DNA of 64,000 nucleotides from Actinacidiphila paucisporea (GCF_900142575.1 NZ_FRBI01000005.1:282147-346146), one strand, 5' to 3'. Positions 19,134 to 27,510 are shown, counted from the stretch's first letter. Made by a program: numbers and translations. The notes: generated by a model from the letters alone, not told the origin.

Positions 19134-19622
19134 TCAGCCCCTCGGGTGATACGTCGTCGGCCGCACGGGCACGGTGATCGTGACCGTGGCGGGCGTGGCG
19201 TGGGTGAAGTGGAGCCGTAGGGTGATCCGCTCGCCCACCAAGGGCATGTGGGTGAGGGTTTCCAGCATCAGGTGGTCGCCGCCGGTGCCGAGGGTGAGCC
19301 GGCCGCCCGCCGGCACGGTCAGCGCGGTCACCTGGCGCATGGTGGTGCCGGTTGTCGTGTGCAGGGTGACATGAGCGGCCAGCGGCGTGGTCACCGACGT
19401 CAATTGTGCGTCCGTATCGCCGCTGTTGGTAACCGTCACATATGCGGCGGCTTCGTCGGTCAGCAAGGGACGCGGTATGTATCCCCCGCTCACCGCCAAC
19501 CTGGCCGGGCTCCCGGAGCCGGCGCCCGAGCCGTGCCCGGCGAGTCCCGCGGCGGCGCCGCTCGCCGCGGCCACGGCAAGGGCGCCGCCCAGTGCGCCCA
19601 GCAGTGCACGCCGGCGCCTCAC
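19134..19622 (-). CDS. ecuC: PCu(A)C-type extracytoplasmic copper chaperone
   Basis: 162 residues. An Ala/Gly-rich signal sequence starts MRRRRALLGALGGALAVAAA. The copper motif H-x(n)-M...H-x-M is partly visible: HVTLHTTTGTTMRQV, then GDHLMLETLTHMPL. These Met/His ligands bind Cu(I) in PCuAC domains. GTG 19622 overlaps the stop of sco (GTGA). In S. lividans the PCuC-like protein (ECuC) passes copper to Sco and on to cytochrome oxidase and GlxA; the same order here supports that role by analogy. Confidence 0.88.
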   Translation of the reverse strand: MRRRRALLGALGGALAVAAASGAAAGLAGHGSGAGSGSPARLAVSGGYIPRPLLTDEAAAYVTVTNSGDTDAQLTSVTTPLAAHVTLHTTTGTTMRQVTALTVPAGGRLTLGTGGDHLMLETLTHMPLVGERITLRLHFTHATPATVTITVPVRPTTYHPRG

Positions 19623-20287
19623 GGCGCCTCACTCCTGATGATCTTCGGCAGGTCGTGGGCGAACTGCTCGGCCGTGGTCCCGGACATGTACAGCACGTGC
19701 GCCTTGTCGTCCTTCGGCCAGAAGGCCAGTACCTCGGCGCCATGGGTGACGGTGATGCTGCCGTCCTTCTCCCTGACCGGCGCCTCGATGCCGACGCCCA
19801 CCGACCTGGCCGCGGTCTGGATGGCGGTGAAGTCGCCGGTCAGGCCGATGAAGCTCTTGTCCATCGCGCCGAGCCACTCGGTCAGCCGGGCGGGGGTGTC
19901 GCGCTCGGGGTCGGAGCTGACGAAGACGACCCGCAGCTTGTCCTGGTCGGCCTTGGGCAGCTTGGCCTTGGCCAGTGCCAGGTCGCTCATGGTGGTCGGG
20001 CAGACGTCGGGGCAGTGGGTGTAGCCGAAGAAGAGCAGCGTGGGATGGCCGGCGGTCTGCTTGACCAGGTCGAACGGCTTGCCGTGGTTGTCGGTGAGCC
20101 GGAGCTGCGGCTTGGTGAAGGGCGTGTCGAGCAGCGTGCCCGGCTGGTCGCTGCCCCCGTTCACCTCCGCCAGGGTGCCGGCGGCAGAGGTTCCGTCGGA
20201 GCCGCCCGAGGAGCTGCCGCAGCCGGTCAGCAGGAGGGCGCAGGCTGCGGCGACCGCGATGGCGCCGGCCTTGATGGTGGTACGCAT
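19619..20287 (-). CDS. sco: Sco1/SenC-family copper metallochaperone lipoprotein
   Basis: 222 residues. A lipoprotein signal ends LLLTGCGSSSGG, so the protein is lipid-anchored outside the membrane. The thioredoxin-like fold carries the copper motif GYTHCPDVCPTTMSDL (C-x-x-x-C) and the distal His in ITVTHGAEVLAFWP. Sco delivers copper to the CuA site of cytochrome c oxidase. ATG 20287 has GAGG nine bases upstream; the in-frame TTG at 20302 is not needed. It follows the YcnI gene and overlaps the PCuC gene. Confidence 0.93.
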   Translation of the reverse strand: MRTTIKAGAIAVAAACALLLTGCGSSSGGSDGTSAAGTLAEVNGGSDQPGTLLDTPFTKPQLRLTDNHGKPFDLVKQTAGHPTLLFFGYTHCPDVCPTTMSDLALAKAKLPKADQDKLRVVFVSSDPERDTPARLTEWLGAMDKSFIGLTGDFTAIQTAARSVGVGIEAPVREKDGSITVTHGAEVLAFWPKDDKAHVLYMSGTTAEQFAHDLPKIIRSEAP

Positions 20288-20392
20288 GAAGGTAGTCCTC
20301 AAAGTGCGATGAGAGGGGGCCGGGCGGCCGCGGAGCGCGGTCGTGCGGACCGCGGCCGCCCGGCGTGAAGGCCCGGTGCGGGCCCCGTGGCG

Positions 20393-21172
20393 TCAGGCGG
20401 CGCTGCCGCCGTCCGTGCCGCCCTGCGCGGCGGTGCGGCGCCGCCCGGCGAAGACACCGAAGCCGACGCCTGCCGCGCCGATGACGATCCCGGCGACGCC
20501 GAGGGCGCGCGCGGTGCCGTCGCTGTCGCTGCCGCCCGAGGAGGCCTGCGCGGTGCCCTTGCTGTCCGAGGCGGGGGCCGGCGCGGGAGTGCCCGTGGCG
20601 GTGGCGGTGGCCGCGCCGTCGTCAGCGGCGGCGGTCAGCTTCAGGGTCGGCGCGGGATTCTGCGGCTCGGCCTGCCCGGCCTGGGGGATCTCGATCCAGC
20701 GCACGACCTCGCCGTTGCTGTACGTCTGCAGCGTCTTGAACGACAGCGCGTCGGCGTCGGAGGGCAGCGGCCCGAACGAGACGGGGAACTGCTGGAATTG
20801 TCCCGGCTCGATCTTCCCGCCGGTCCAGGTGATCTTCGTGACGGCCTGGTCGACGGTGCCGTCGTCGGTCTTCAGCGGGGTGGCCAGCTTCGACGTCGTC
20901 ACCTGCGCGGTCCAGCCGGGAACCGGCTGCAGCGACACCGACGCGATCGGGTGGTCGGTCGGCAGGCTGACCTCGATCTTGACGGTCGACGCGCTGTCCT
21001 GCTCGTTGGGCACCTTGAAGGCGACCGTGGTGTAGCCGCCCTTGGCGGCGGTGTTCGGCTGCACGGTGACATGGGCGAAGGCCGGTACGGCGGCCAGCAG
21101 GACGGTGGCACCGGCGAGCGCCGCGACGGCGGCGGCGCGGCTGCGCAGGCGTGACGTGCGTGAACTGGTCAT
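20393..21172 (-). CDS. YcnI-like copper-binding membrane-anchored protein
   Basis: About 259 residues. A signal peptide ends VPAFAHVTVQPNTA, so the mature chain starts with His, the first copper ligand of YcnI (DUF1775) domains. The domain keeps the Trp residues seen near the metal (VPGWTAQV, KITWTGGKI). A low-complexity Ala/Thr spacer precedes a C-terminal membrane helix GIVIGAAGVGFGVFAGRRR. ATG 21172 has GGAG twelve bases upstream. It is the first soluble gene of the copper cluster, followed by sco after about 100 bases. Confidence 0.9.
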   Translation of the reverse strand: MTSSRTSRLRSRAAAVAALAGATVLLAAVPAFAHVTVQPNTAAKGGYTTVAFKVPNEQDSASTVKIEVSLPTDHPIASVSLQPVPGWTAQVTTSKLATPLKTDDGTVDQAVTKITWTGGKIEPGQFQQFPVSFGPLPSDADALSFKTLQTYSNGEVVRWIEIPQAGQAEPQNPAPTLKLTAAADDGAATATATGTPAPAPASDSKGTAQASSGGSDSDGTARALGVAGIVIGAAGVGFGVFAGRRRTAAQGGTDGGSAA

Positions 21173-21415
21173 GGCAGGGGTTCTCCACGGTGAGAGGTGC
21201 GGACGGTGGCATGATGCGGGCCGCGCCGCCTGCACAAGGGTGCGGTCGTGGGACACGCGTCCGTATGCGGTGGTCTTCGCCGCGGCAATGGGCCACGGGA
21301 TTCCGTACGGACAAGCGGGTACGCCACACAGTGCACTCCTGTGCCGGTCGCGGCAGGAGCGACCCGCGCGACCGTCGCCGACTCACCCCGGTGAAGGGGA
21401 GGAGCGGACGCCGCG

Positions 21416-22240
21416 TCAGGCCGCCGGCGCCACCGGTGGCCCGCGCCGGGCCAGGGAGTGCCGCAGCAGAACCGTGCGGTAGCCGGGGCCTTCCGCGTCA
21501 CCCGTACGCCGTACGCCGCGGGGCCGGACCGCGAGCACCGCGGCGGCGAGGGCGGAGAGCAGCGCGTGGGCCCGGCAGAGGACCGCTGGGCTGAGCACGG
21601 CAAGCCCCGCCGCGCCCCGTACGGACAGCCGGGTCAGCCGCCACAGCGCGGCCTCGCCCCGGCGCAGCAGCCAGCCCGCCACCACGGCGGCCAGCAGGTG
21701 GCCGAGCACCATCGGCAGCGAGCACATCGGCAGGGACGACATCGCGAGGTGCGTGCCGCCGCCGGCCCGGGGTGCCATGCCGGGCATGTCCGGCATCGAC
21801 AGCGGGCCGTTCGGGTCGATGCCCGCGTTGATGAGGGTCTGCCGGGCCGACTGGGCGGTGAGCCGCGGTCCCGGGCTGCCGCACACCAGCCGGGCGGCGA
21901 TCGACAACAGGCCGCCACCGTGGTCACTCGAAGGAGTGAGTGACTGCGTGGCGCACATCTGACCCGCACCGAAGACCGTGTGCAGGGCGAGCTGGCCCGC
22001 CGCGAGGACGGCGGCGATGCCCGGCAGCGTCCGCTCACGGCCCGCCAGCGGTGCGACGACGGCGAAGACCGCCACCCATCCGAGCACCAGCGACCACACC
22101 GGCACCGCGGTGCCCGAGGCCAGTGTGTGCCCGGCTGCGGCCAGCACGACGCAGACCGCGGTGAACACCGCGGCCCGCAGCAGTCTCATGCCGGCGCCTG
22201 CGCGCGCGGCGGTGGCGGGGGAAGCCATGGCGGCCGTCAT
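21416..22240 (-). CDS. Met-rich integral membrane protein at the head of the copper cluster
   Basis: 274 residues with about six hydrophobic segments, e.g. AAVFTAVCVVLAAAGHTLAS, LVLGWVAVFAVVAPLAG, and MVLGHLLAAVVAGWLLRRG. Between segments is a Met/His loop: LSMPDMPGMAPRAGG, then HLAMSSLPMCSLPMVLGH. Such Met clusters bind Cu(I) in copper transporters, so a role in copper handling is plausible but unproven. I do not know a named family. It lies upstream of YcnI with a ~240-base gap that may hold the promoter of the soluble copper genes. Three alternative starts (22240, 22228, 22189) cannot be separated. Confidence 0.7.
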   Translation of the reverse strand: MTAAMASPATAARAGAGMRLLRAAVFTAVCVVLAAAGHTLASGTAVPVWSLVLGWVAVFAVVAPLAGRERTLPGIAAVLAAGQLALHTVFGAGQMCATQSLTPSSDHGGGLLSIAARLVCGSPGPRLTAQSARQTLINAGIDPNGPLSMPDMPGMAPRAGGGTHLAMSSLPMCSLPMVLGHLLAAVVAGWLLRRGEAALWRLTRLSVRGAAGLAVLSPAVLCRAHALLSALAAAVLAVRPRGVRRTGDAEGPGYRTVLLRHSLARRGPPVAPAA

Positions 22241-22433
22241 CTTCTCACCGCGGGCACGGGCACGGAACAGGGGGGTGTCCGGCTCGCGGTGGTGTGTCCG
22301 GCTGATTCCTTACACCCGTACGCCGGGCGCACGCATCCGCCGAATGAGCGGGATCACGTCAACCCCACGCTTACGAAGTGCTCTTCGCGGCAATACGTAT
22401 CCGTATGTCGAGCCGCAGCCAGGAGGCTGGAGC

Positions 22434-22925
22434 ATGAGCATCTGGTGGTCCCTCCATTTGCGGCGCGAGGCTGCGAGCGTCCCGCTCGCCCGGAGACTTC
22501 TGCTGGGGACCATGGAGACCGCCGGGGTCGACCCCGACATCTCCTTCGATCTCTCGGTGGCCCTGTCCGAGGCGTGCGCTAACGCCGTGGAACACGCCGG
22601 ATCGGCGACCGGTTACTGCGTCACCGCCCTGATCGACGGTGACTGCTGCCGGATCGAGGTCGCCGACTCCGGGCCGGGTTCATCCCGCGACCGCACTTCC
22701 GAGTTCGACCGAACGTCCGAATTCGACAGAAAACCCGACTGGGTCCTGCACCCGGCCCGGCCGCTGACCCACCGGGGCCAGTATGCCGAGCACGGGCGCG
22801 GACTCTTCCTGATCGAGGCGCTGGTGGACCATGTGCGCTTCCACGACCGGCCGGGGCACGGCACGGTCGTGTCCTTCGACAAGGTGCTGAAGTGGCGTGA
22901 CGACGCGCTGCTGAAGGCGTCCTGA
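22434..22925 (+). CDS. HATPase_c anti-sigma/serine-kinase-like protein
   Basis: 163 residues. ATG 22434 follows AGGAGG with seven bases between, a strong site. The GHKL fold is clear: N-box SEACANAVEHA, G1 box EVADSGPG, G2 box HGRGLFLIEALVDHV and a final GTVVSFDKVLKW. This is the small RsbW/SpoIIAB-like class that binds ATP and usually holds a sigma factor or anti-anti-sigma protein. A short repeat DRTSEFDRTSEFDRK (two copies of a five-residue unit) follows the G1 box. It is divergent from the copper cluster; no partner is adjacent, unless the SpoIIE phosphatase two genes on serves as one (inference). Confidence 0.85.
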   Translation: MSIWWSLHLRREAASVPLARRLLLGTMETAGVDPDISFDLSVALSEACANAVEHAGSATGYCVTALIDGDCCRIEVADSGPGSSRDRTSEFDRTSEFDRKPDWVLHPARPLTHRGQYAEHGRGLFLIEALVDHVRFHDRPGHGTVVSFDKVLKWRDDALLKAS

Positions 22926-22932
22926 CGCCTTC
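22913..22932 (+). terminator. Hairpin overlapping the stop of the HATPase gene
   Basis: GAAGGCGT (22913-22920) pairs perfectly with ACGCCTTC (22925-22932) around CCTG. The stem includes the TGA stop codon of the gene ending at 22925. Lies between convergent genes, so it could stop either. Confidence 0.5.
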
Positions 22933-22956
22933 GACGGCGCCGGGCCGCGCGGACGG

Positions 22957-24471
22957 TCAGCCCCGCAGGGCCGCCATCCACGCCTCGACCTCGTCCGCGC
23001 CGCGCGGCAGCGCCCCGGACAGATTGCGGCTGCCGTCGGACGTCACGAGGATGTCGTCCTCGATGCGCACCCCGATGCCGCGGTATTGCTGCGGCACGGT
23101 CAGGTCGTCGGCCTGGAAGTACAGCCCGGGCTCGACGGTGAGGACCATGCCGGGCTCCAGGGTGCAGTCCACGTACGCCTCGGTCCGCGCGTGCGCGCAG
23201 TCGTGGACGTCGAGGCCGAGCATGTGCCCGGTGCCGTGCAGGGTCCAGCGGCGCTGCAGCCCCAGTTGGAGCACCCGATCGACGGGGCCGTCGATCAGGC
23301 CCCACTCGACGAGGTGCTCGGCCAGCACGCGCTGCGCGGCCTCGTGGAAGTCGCGGTAGGCGGCGCCCGGCTTGACCGCGTCGATGCCCGCCTGCTGCGC
23401 CGCGTGGACGGCGTCGTAGACCTGCCGCTGAAGGGGCGTGAAGCGCCCGCTGACCGGCAGCGTACGGGTGACGTCCGCGGTGTAGAGGGAGCGGGTCTCG
23501 ACGCCCGCGTCGAGCAGCAGCAGGTCGCCGGAGCGGACCGGGCCGTCGTTGCGGACCCAGTGCAGGGTGGTGGCGTGCGGCCCCGAGGCGCAGATCGAGC
23601 CGTAGCCGACGTCGTTGCCCTCGACCCGGGCGCGCAGGAAGAACGTGCCTTCGATATAGCGCTCCGAGGTGGCCTCGGCCTTGTCCAGCACCTTGACGAC
23701 GTCCTCGAAGCCGCGCGCGGTCGAGGCGCAGGCCTTCTCCAGCTCGGCGATCTCGAAGTCGTCCTTGACCGCCCGCAGCTCGGAGAGGAAGGCGGTCAGC
23801 TCCGCGTCCCGCTCGGCCGTCACCTTGTCGGTGAGCGCGGCCTCGATGCCCGTGTCGTGGCCGCGGACTACCCGGACCGGGCCGGTGGCCTCGCGCAGGT
23901 CCGCCGGCGCCTTGCGCACGTCGCGGCACGGCAGCCCGAGCAGCTGCTCGGCCTCGGCCAGGCTGTGCCGGCGGCCGACCCACAGCTCGCCCTGGCCGTC
24001 GAGCCAGAACTCGCCGTTCTCCCGGTTCGAGCGCGGCAGCAGATACGCCGTCGCCTCGTGCCCGCCGTCCGCCAGCGGTTCGAGCACCAGGACCGCGTCC
24101 TGCGTTTGGTCGCCGGTGAGGTGCACGTATTCGGTGGCGGCCCTGAAGGGGTACTCGGTGTCGTTGGACCGCGTCCGCAGCTTGCCCGCGGGGACGACGA
24201 TCCGCTCGCCGGGGAAGCGCGCGGAGACCGCGGCGCGGCGGGCCGCGGTGTAGCCGGCCTGCGCGATGGGCGTCAGGCCGTGCATCTCGGTGTCCGCCCA
24301 GCCCGTCTTCATCGCGGCGGCCAGCTCGTCGGACACCGCCGGGTAGAGGCCGTTCTTGCGCTGCTTGATCGGCTTGTCCTGGGCGGCGCCCTGCGCGTCC
24401 TCCGCCGCCCTGTCCTGCGCCGCGCGCTGCTCTTCCCCGGTCGCGCCCTGCTGCTGGTCGGCCTGCGCCAC
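22957..24471 (-). CDS. pepP: Xaa-Pro aminopeptidase (aminopeptidase P family)
   Basis: 504 residues. The N-terminal domain (~70-240) has the AMP_N form; the C-terminal pita-bread domain carries the five metal ligands: LLDAGVETRSLYTADVTRTL (two Asp), GTGHMLGLDVHD (His), MVLTVEPGLYF (Glu) and GVRIEDDILVT (Glu). It binds two Mn ions and removes N-terminal residues before proline in the cytoplasm. An extra Gln/Glu/Ala-rich N-terminal tail (~35 residues) is common in Streptomyces homologues. It reads away from the SpoIIE gene in the same direction, with a 50-base gap. Confidence 0.94.
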   Translation of the reverse strand: MAQADQQQGATGEEQRAAQDRAAEDAQGAAQDKPIKQRKNGLYPAVSDELAAAMKTGWADTEMHGLTPIAQAGYTAARRAAVSARFPGERIVVPAGKLRTRSNDTEYPFRAATEYVHLTGDQTQDAVLVLEPLADGGHEATAYLLPRSNRENGEFWLDGQGELWVGRRHSLAEAEQLLGLPCRDVRKAPADLREATGPVRVVRGHDTGIEAALTDKVTAERDAELTAFLSELRAVKDDFEIAELEKACASTARGFEDVVKVLDKAEATSERYIEGTFFLRARVEGNDVGYGSICASGPHATTLHWVRNDGPVRSGDLLLLDAGVETRSLYTADVTRTLPVSGRFTPLQRQVYDAVHAAQQAGIDAVKPGAAYRDFHEAAQRVLAEHLVEWGLIDGPVDRVLQLGLQRRWTLHGTGHMLGLDVHDCAHARTEAYVDCTLEPGMVLTVEPGLYFQADDLTVPQQYRGIGVRIEDDILVTSDGSRNLSGALPRGADEVEAWMAALRG

Positions 24472-24523
24472 TTCCCTGCCTCCTCCTGATGAACCCGTTC
24501 GTCCATCGTAGGCGGGCGGCGGG

Positions 24524-26173
24524 TCAGTCGAAACGGGCCACCAGCAGCACCAGGTCCTCCTCGCCCCCCGTCGCGTCCAGACCGTCGGGCAGCACGCTGT
24601 GCAGGAGGTGGTCGGCCAGCAGCCCCGGGTCCTCGCGTACGGGCGCGGGCGCGCTCTGGGCGACCGCGTGGACCCGGGCGAGGGCCCGGTCGGCGGACTC
24701 GCCGGTCCGGTGCAGCAGCCCGTCGGTGTAGAGCACCAGGCTCTCGCCGGACCGTACGTGCAGCTCGACGCTGGGCGCCTCCCAGCAGCTGAGCATGTTC
24801 AGCGGCGCGGACAGCGAGGTCTCGACGTATTCGCAGCGGTGGTCGCCGACCAGCAGCGGCGGGCAGTGCCCGGCGCCCGCCAGCGTCACCTTGCGCCCGC
24901 CGGGCGGCAGCGGCGCGCACACATGACCGAAGAGCGCGGTCGCGGAGCGCCCCGGCTCGGTCAGTCTGAGCAGCAGTTCGAGGTCGGAGAGCACCGCGAC
25001 CGGATCCTCGCCCTCTATTACCGCGTACGCCCGCAGGGACGCCCGCAGCCGGCCCATCGCCGCCACCGCGCCCGGACCCGCTCCCGTCACCCCGCCCACG
25101 GCCAGGCCGAGCGCACCCTCGGGCAGTGGCAGGGCGTCGTACCAGTCGCCGCCGCCGCGCGGTCCGGTGCGGTGGCGTACGGCCATCCGCACGCCGGGGA
25201 CGCGCGGCAGCCGGGCGGGCAGCGTCTGCGCGGCCAGCTCGGCAACCGCCCGGCGCACCCGGGCCAGCTCCAGGCCGCGGGCGATGTGCTCACCGGCCAT
25301 CCGCAGGTAGAGGCCGGTCAGCCGGCGCTGCCGGTCGGTGGGTTCCGCGGCCTCGTCGTAGAACCAGACGACGCTGCCCAGCCGGCTCGTGGCGGGGGTG
25401 GAGTACGCGCCGAGGAGTGTGGAGGAGTCGCGGAAATCCGTGGAGGCGTGGGGAAAACCTGTGGAGGTGTCAGAAAAGTCTGCGGGGGAGTCAGGAAGGG
25501 CCGTGGAAAGGGCGTCCAGGCCCGTGGACGAGTCGGCGCTGTTTGTGGAGAAGTCGTCGACGCGAGGTGAGAATCCGGTGCCGTTCGCGGTGAGCGCGAG
25601 ACCGTAGGCGGCGCCGAGGCCGAGCTGTGCGGCGACCTCGCGATGCCGGGCGTCCGGCCGCCCGCCGTGCCGCAGGTCGGCGTGTACGGCCTCGTCGGCG
25701 CCGACCGGGCCGCGGCCGAACGCCACGGTCTCCAGCGCGCCCAGATCCCCGTGGGCGAGACCGAGGCCCACTGTGGTGTCGGGGCCGAGGCCGTCGGCGG
25801 GCGCGAGCGCGATCAGGCCACGTCGGGCGCCGACCAGGGTGGCCCCGGCCTGCACGACCTCACGCAGCGTGTCGTCGAGCAGCGCGGTACGAGCCAGCCG
25901 TTCGGTCAGTTCGTGCAACAGGGACAGGTCGCAGACCCAGGACGCGAGGCGGTCCTGCACGGCCAGCGAGTGCTCGGGCGAGCCGCGCTCCGGCAGCGCC
26001 GGAGCCGGTAGGGCCGCCGGTACGGGTGAGGCCGGCGGGACGGGTGGGGAGGGCGCGGCCGCGAGGACGGCAGCGGAGGAGGGCACGGTGGCGGCAGGCG
26101 CAGCCGGAGTATGCGCCGCGGCGGGCCTGAGTGGCTCGCTTCCGGCCACTTTTCTGACGTGGGCCGGGTTCAT
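24524..26173 (-). CDS. GAF-SpoIIE (PP2C-type) serine phosphatase with heptad insert
   Basis: 549 residues from ATG 26173 (GGAAG nine bases upstream; a TTG at 26212 is poorer). An Ala/Pro-rich N-terminus precedes a GAF domain (~60-310: LHELTERLARTALLDDTLRE ... VVWFYDEAAEPTDRQ) and a SpoIIE phosphatase (~330-549: GGGDWYDALPL, TLAGAGHCPPLLV, VLYTDGLLHR, EEDLVLLVARFD) with the metal-binding Asp/Gly set. These enzymes dephosphorylate anti-anti-sigma factors. Residues ~203-258, inside the GAF domain, are eight 7-residue repeats of form xxxSTx(F/L), unlike the rest of the protein and encoded by less GC-rich DNA. The HATPase gene at 22434 may be in the same pathway. Confidence 0.85.
   Translation of the reverse strand: MNPAHVRKVAGSEPLRPAAAHTPAAPAATVPSSAAVLAAAPSPPVPPASPVPAALPAPALPERGSPEHSLAVQDRLASWVCDLSLLHELTERLARTALLDDTLREVVQAGATLVGARRGLIALAPADGLGPDTTVGLGLAHGDLGALETVAFGRGPVGADEAVHADLRHGGRPDARHREVAAQLGLGAAYGLALTANGTGFSPRVDDFSTNSADSSTGLDALSTALPDSPADFSDTSTGFPHASTDFRDSSTLLGAYSTPATSRLGSVVWFYDEAAEPTDRQRRLTGLYLRMAGEHIARGLELARVRRAVAELAAQTLPARLPRVPGVRMAVRHRTGPRGGGDWYDALPLPEGALGLAVGGVTGAGPGAVAAMGRLRASLRAYAVIEGEDPVAVLSDLELLLRLTEPGRSATALFGHVCAPLPPGGRKVTLAGAGHCPPLLVGDHRCEYVETSLSAPLNMLSCWEAPSVELHVRSGESLVLYTDGLLHRTGESADRALARVHAVAQSAPAPVREDPGLLADHLLHSVLPDGLDATGGEEDLVLLVARFD
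25398..25565. repeat. Eight 21-bp tandem repeats inside the SpoIIE gene
   Basis: Eight degenerate in-register 21-bp units begin at 25398, 25419, 25440, 25461, 25482, 25503, 25524 and 25545. Most start GTGGA(G/C)(G/A)(A/C/T)GTC on the plus strand. On the coding strand each gives TCCAC (Ser-Thr) at the same place, so the protein has eight heptads such as DDFSTNS, ADSSTGL, DALSTAL, SDTSTGF, PHASTDF and RDSSTLL. One unit (PDSPADF) has lost the Ser-Thr pair. Confidence 0.9.
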
Positions 26174-26750
26174 GGCCGGGAACTTCCGGCCAGCGGCCAG
26201 CGGGTGGGGCAATCAGCGCTTTTCGTTCGCAGTGCGCGGAGCACCTGCATGATTAGCATCGCAAACCCCCATGTGTGCTGCGCCGCTATCAAGGAACCCA
26301 CTTCTACACGCCTCCTCGTGGGCATGTCCAGGATTGTCCTGGTACAGAGAGTGGTGTCGGAGTCCTTGCGGTGGACACCCTCGACGCAATACGTTGGCTG
26401 AAAACAGCTACCCCCGTCCTATGCGCGCTGTCGACTGATCCCAGCCAACAGCGCGTCATATTGCGGGCGATGGGTAGGAACCCGATGTCTGGCTCAAGCG
26501 TCGTAAGTACGTAATCAGTTGACGGCCGACCCAACCCCGAGTGGTGAGGGGTGCTGGGCCCGACGTGCCCCACGAACAGTGGGTCACGATCAGGGCACCA
26601 TGAACAGACAAGCGCCATATGCGCGCTACCCTCCGCTACGTTCCACGCTCGGCTGGCGGCGTGATGTGCTGCCTCGTAAGCGGTGTGCTCGACAAGTTAC
26701 GTTCTGTAATGGGCAGATCCCTGGGCGTTAACGGAAAGGAACGAGCGCTG
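26174..26750. other. Long intergenic region with divergent promoters
   Basis: 577 bases between the SpoIIE gene (leftwards) and the primase-polymerase gene (rightwards), less GC-rich than its flanks. No gene is convincing. A perfect inverted repeat CCAGGA-TTG-TCCTGG at 26328-26342 looks like an operator. Both promoters should lie here; no clear -10/-35 pair was picked by eye. A short untranslated RNA cannot be excluded. Confidence 0.5.
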
Positions 26751-27443
26751 ATGCGCGAGATCCTCGGAAGGCGACGCAAGCTCTCACTCCAGCGAAAGGA
26801 GCGGACCGCGTTGCTCAACGCGGCGCTCACTTACGCCGAACAGTGGCAATGGCGAGTCGTGCCCGGAGTCGGGTTCGACAGCCGCGGCAGTTGGCGGGCG
26901 GCAGGAGCGCAGCCCTGCGCCTGCGCGCGCCCCAACTGCCCGGTGCCCGGGGCGCACCCGCTCGACCCCGAACTGCTGGCCGCGACCCGCGACCCGCGGA
27001 TGGTGCGCTCCTGGTGGACCCGCAGGCCCGACGCGCCGGTGGTGCTCGCCACCGGCGACCGGGTGTCCGCGGCGAGCCTGCCCGCGGTTGCGGGCGCACG
27101 GGCGCTGGAAGCGATGGAAGGCCTCGGGGTGCGGCTCGGCCCTGTGGTCGCCACCCCCACCCGCTATCTCCTGCTGGTCGCTCCCTACTCGCTCGCCGAA
27201 CTGGGCGAACTGCTCGACAGTCACGAGTGGGTGCCCACGTCGCTGCGTTACCACGGCGACGGCGGCTACGTGGTGCTGCCGCCGTCGAGCAGCAGCGCCG
27301 GGCAGTTGCGCTGGGTGCGGCCGCCGCTGCCGGACGAGCGGACCGGTGGTTCGGCACCCTGGCTGCCACCGATCGGCGGTCTGGTGGACGCACTGGTCCG
27401 GGCCGGCCGCACGGCGCCGGACGGCGACCGGCTGACGTTCTGA
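26751..27443 (+). CDS. Stand-alone bifunctional primase-polymerase (Prim-Pol) domain protein
   Basis: About 230 residues. The start MREILGRRRKLSLQRKERTA follows GGAAAGGAA ten bases upstream. After a helical N-terminus come ALTYAEQWQWRVVPGVGFD, a Cys-rich GAQPCACARPNCPVPGAHPL, then DPRMVRSWWTRRPDAPVVLA. This is the N-terminal layout of Prim-Pol proteins, where Cys/His residues bind zinc. The late SLRYHGDGGYVVLPPSSSS fits the family's C-terminal strand. No helicase domain is attached, so in isolation the replication role is uncertain; such chromosomal copies are common in Streptomyces. It ends at a very strong hairpin. Confidence 0.8.
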   Translation: MREILGRRRKLSLQRKERTALLNAALTYAEQWQWRVVPGVGFDSRGSWRAAGAQPCACARPNCPVPGAHPLDPELLAATRDPRMVRSWWTRRPDAPVVLATGDRVSAASLPAVAGARALEAMEGLGVRLGPVVATPTRYLLLVAPYSLAELGELLDSHEWVPTSLRYHGDGGYVVLPPSSSSAGQLRWVRPPLPDERTGGSAPWLPPIGGLVDALVRAGRTAPDGDRLTF

Positions 27444-27451
27444 CCGGCTCG

Positions 27452-27510
27452 AACGGCGGCGGGGTGGTAGCGCGTGGCACATTGCCACGCGCTACCACCC
27501 CGCCGCCGTT
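27452..27510 (+). terminator. Perfect 28-bp stem terminator
   Basis: 27452-27479 pairs without a mismatch with 27483-27510 around a three-base loop (CAT). It starts nine bases after the Prim-Pol stop. The perfect symmetry means it can act on both strands. No T-run follows, as is usual in Streptomyces. Confidence 0.9.

Noticed and set aside
16085..19177. 1030-residue plus-strand open frame opposite the copper genes
   Set aside because: Composition shadow of GC-rich genes on the other strand; no family features, while the minus strand has clear domains.
25398..25565. CRISPR array
   Set aside because: 21-bp degenerate contiguous units without spacers, inside a coding frame.
26304..26618. 104-residue minus-strand gene in the SpoIIE/Prim-Pol gap
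   Set aside because: No start signal and non-coding composition; the palindrome lies inside it.
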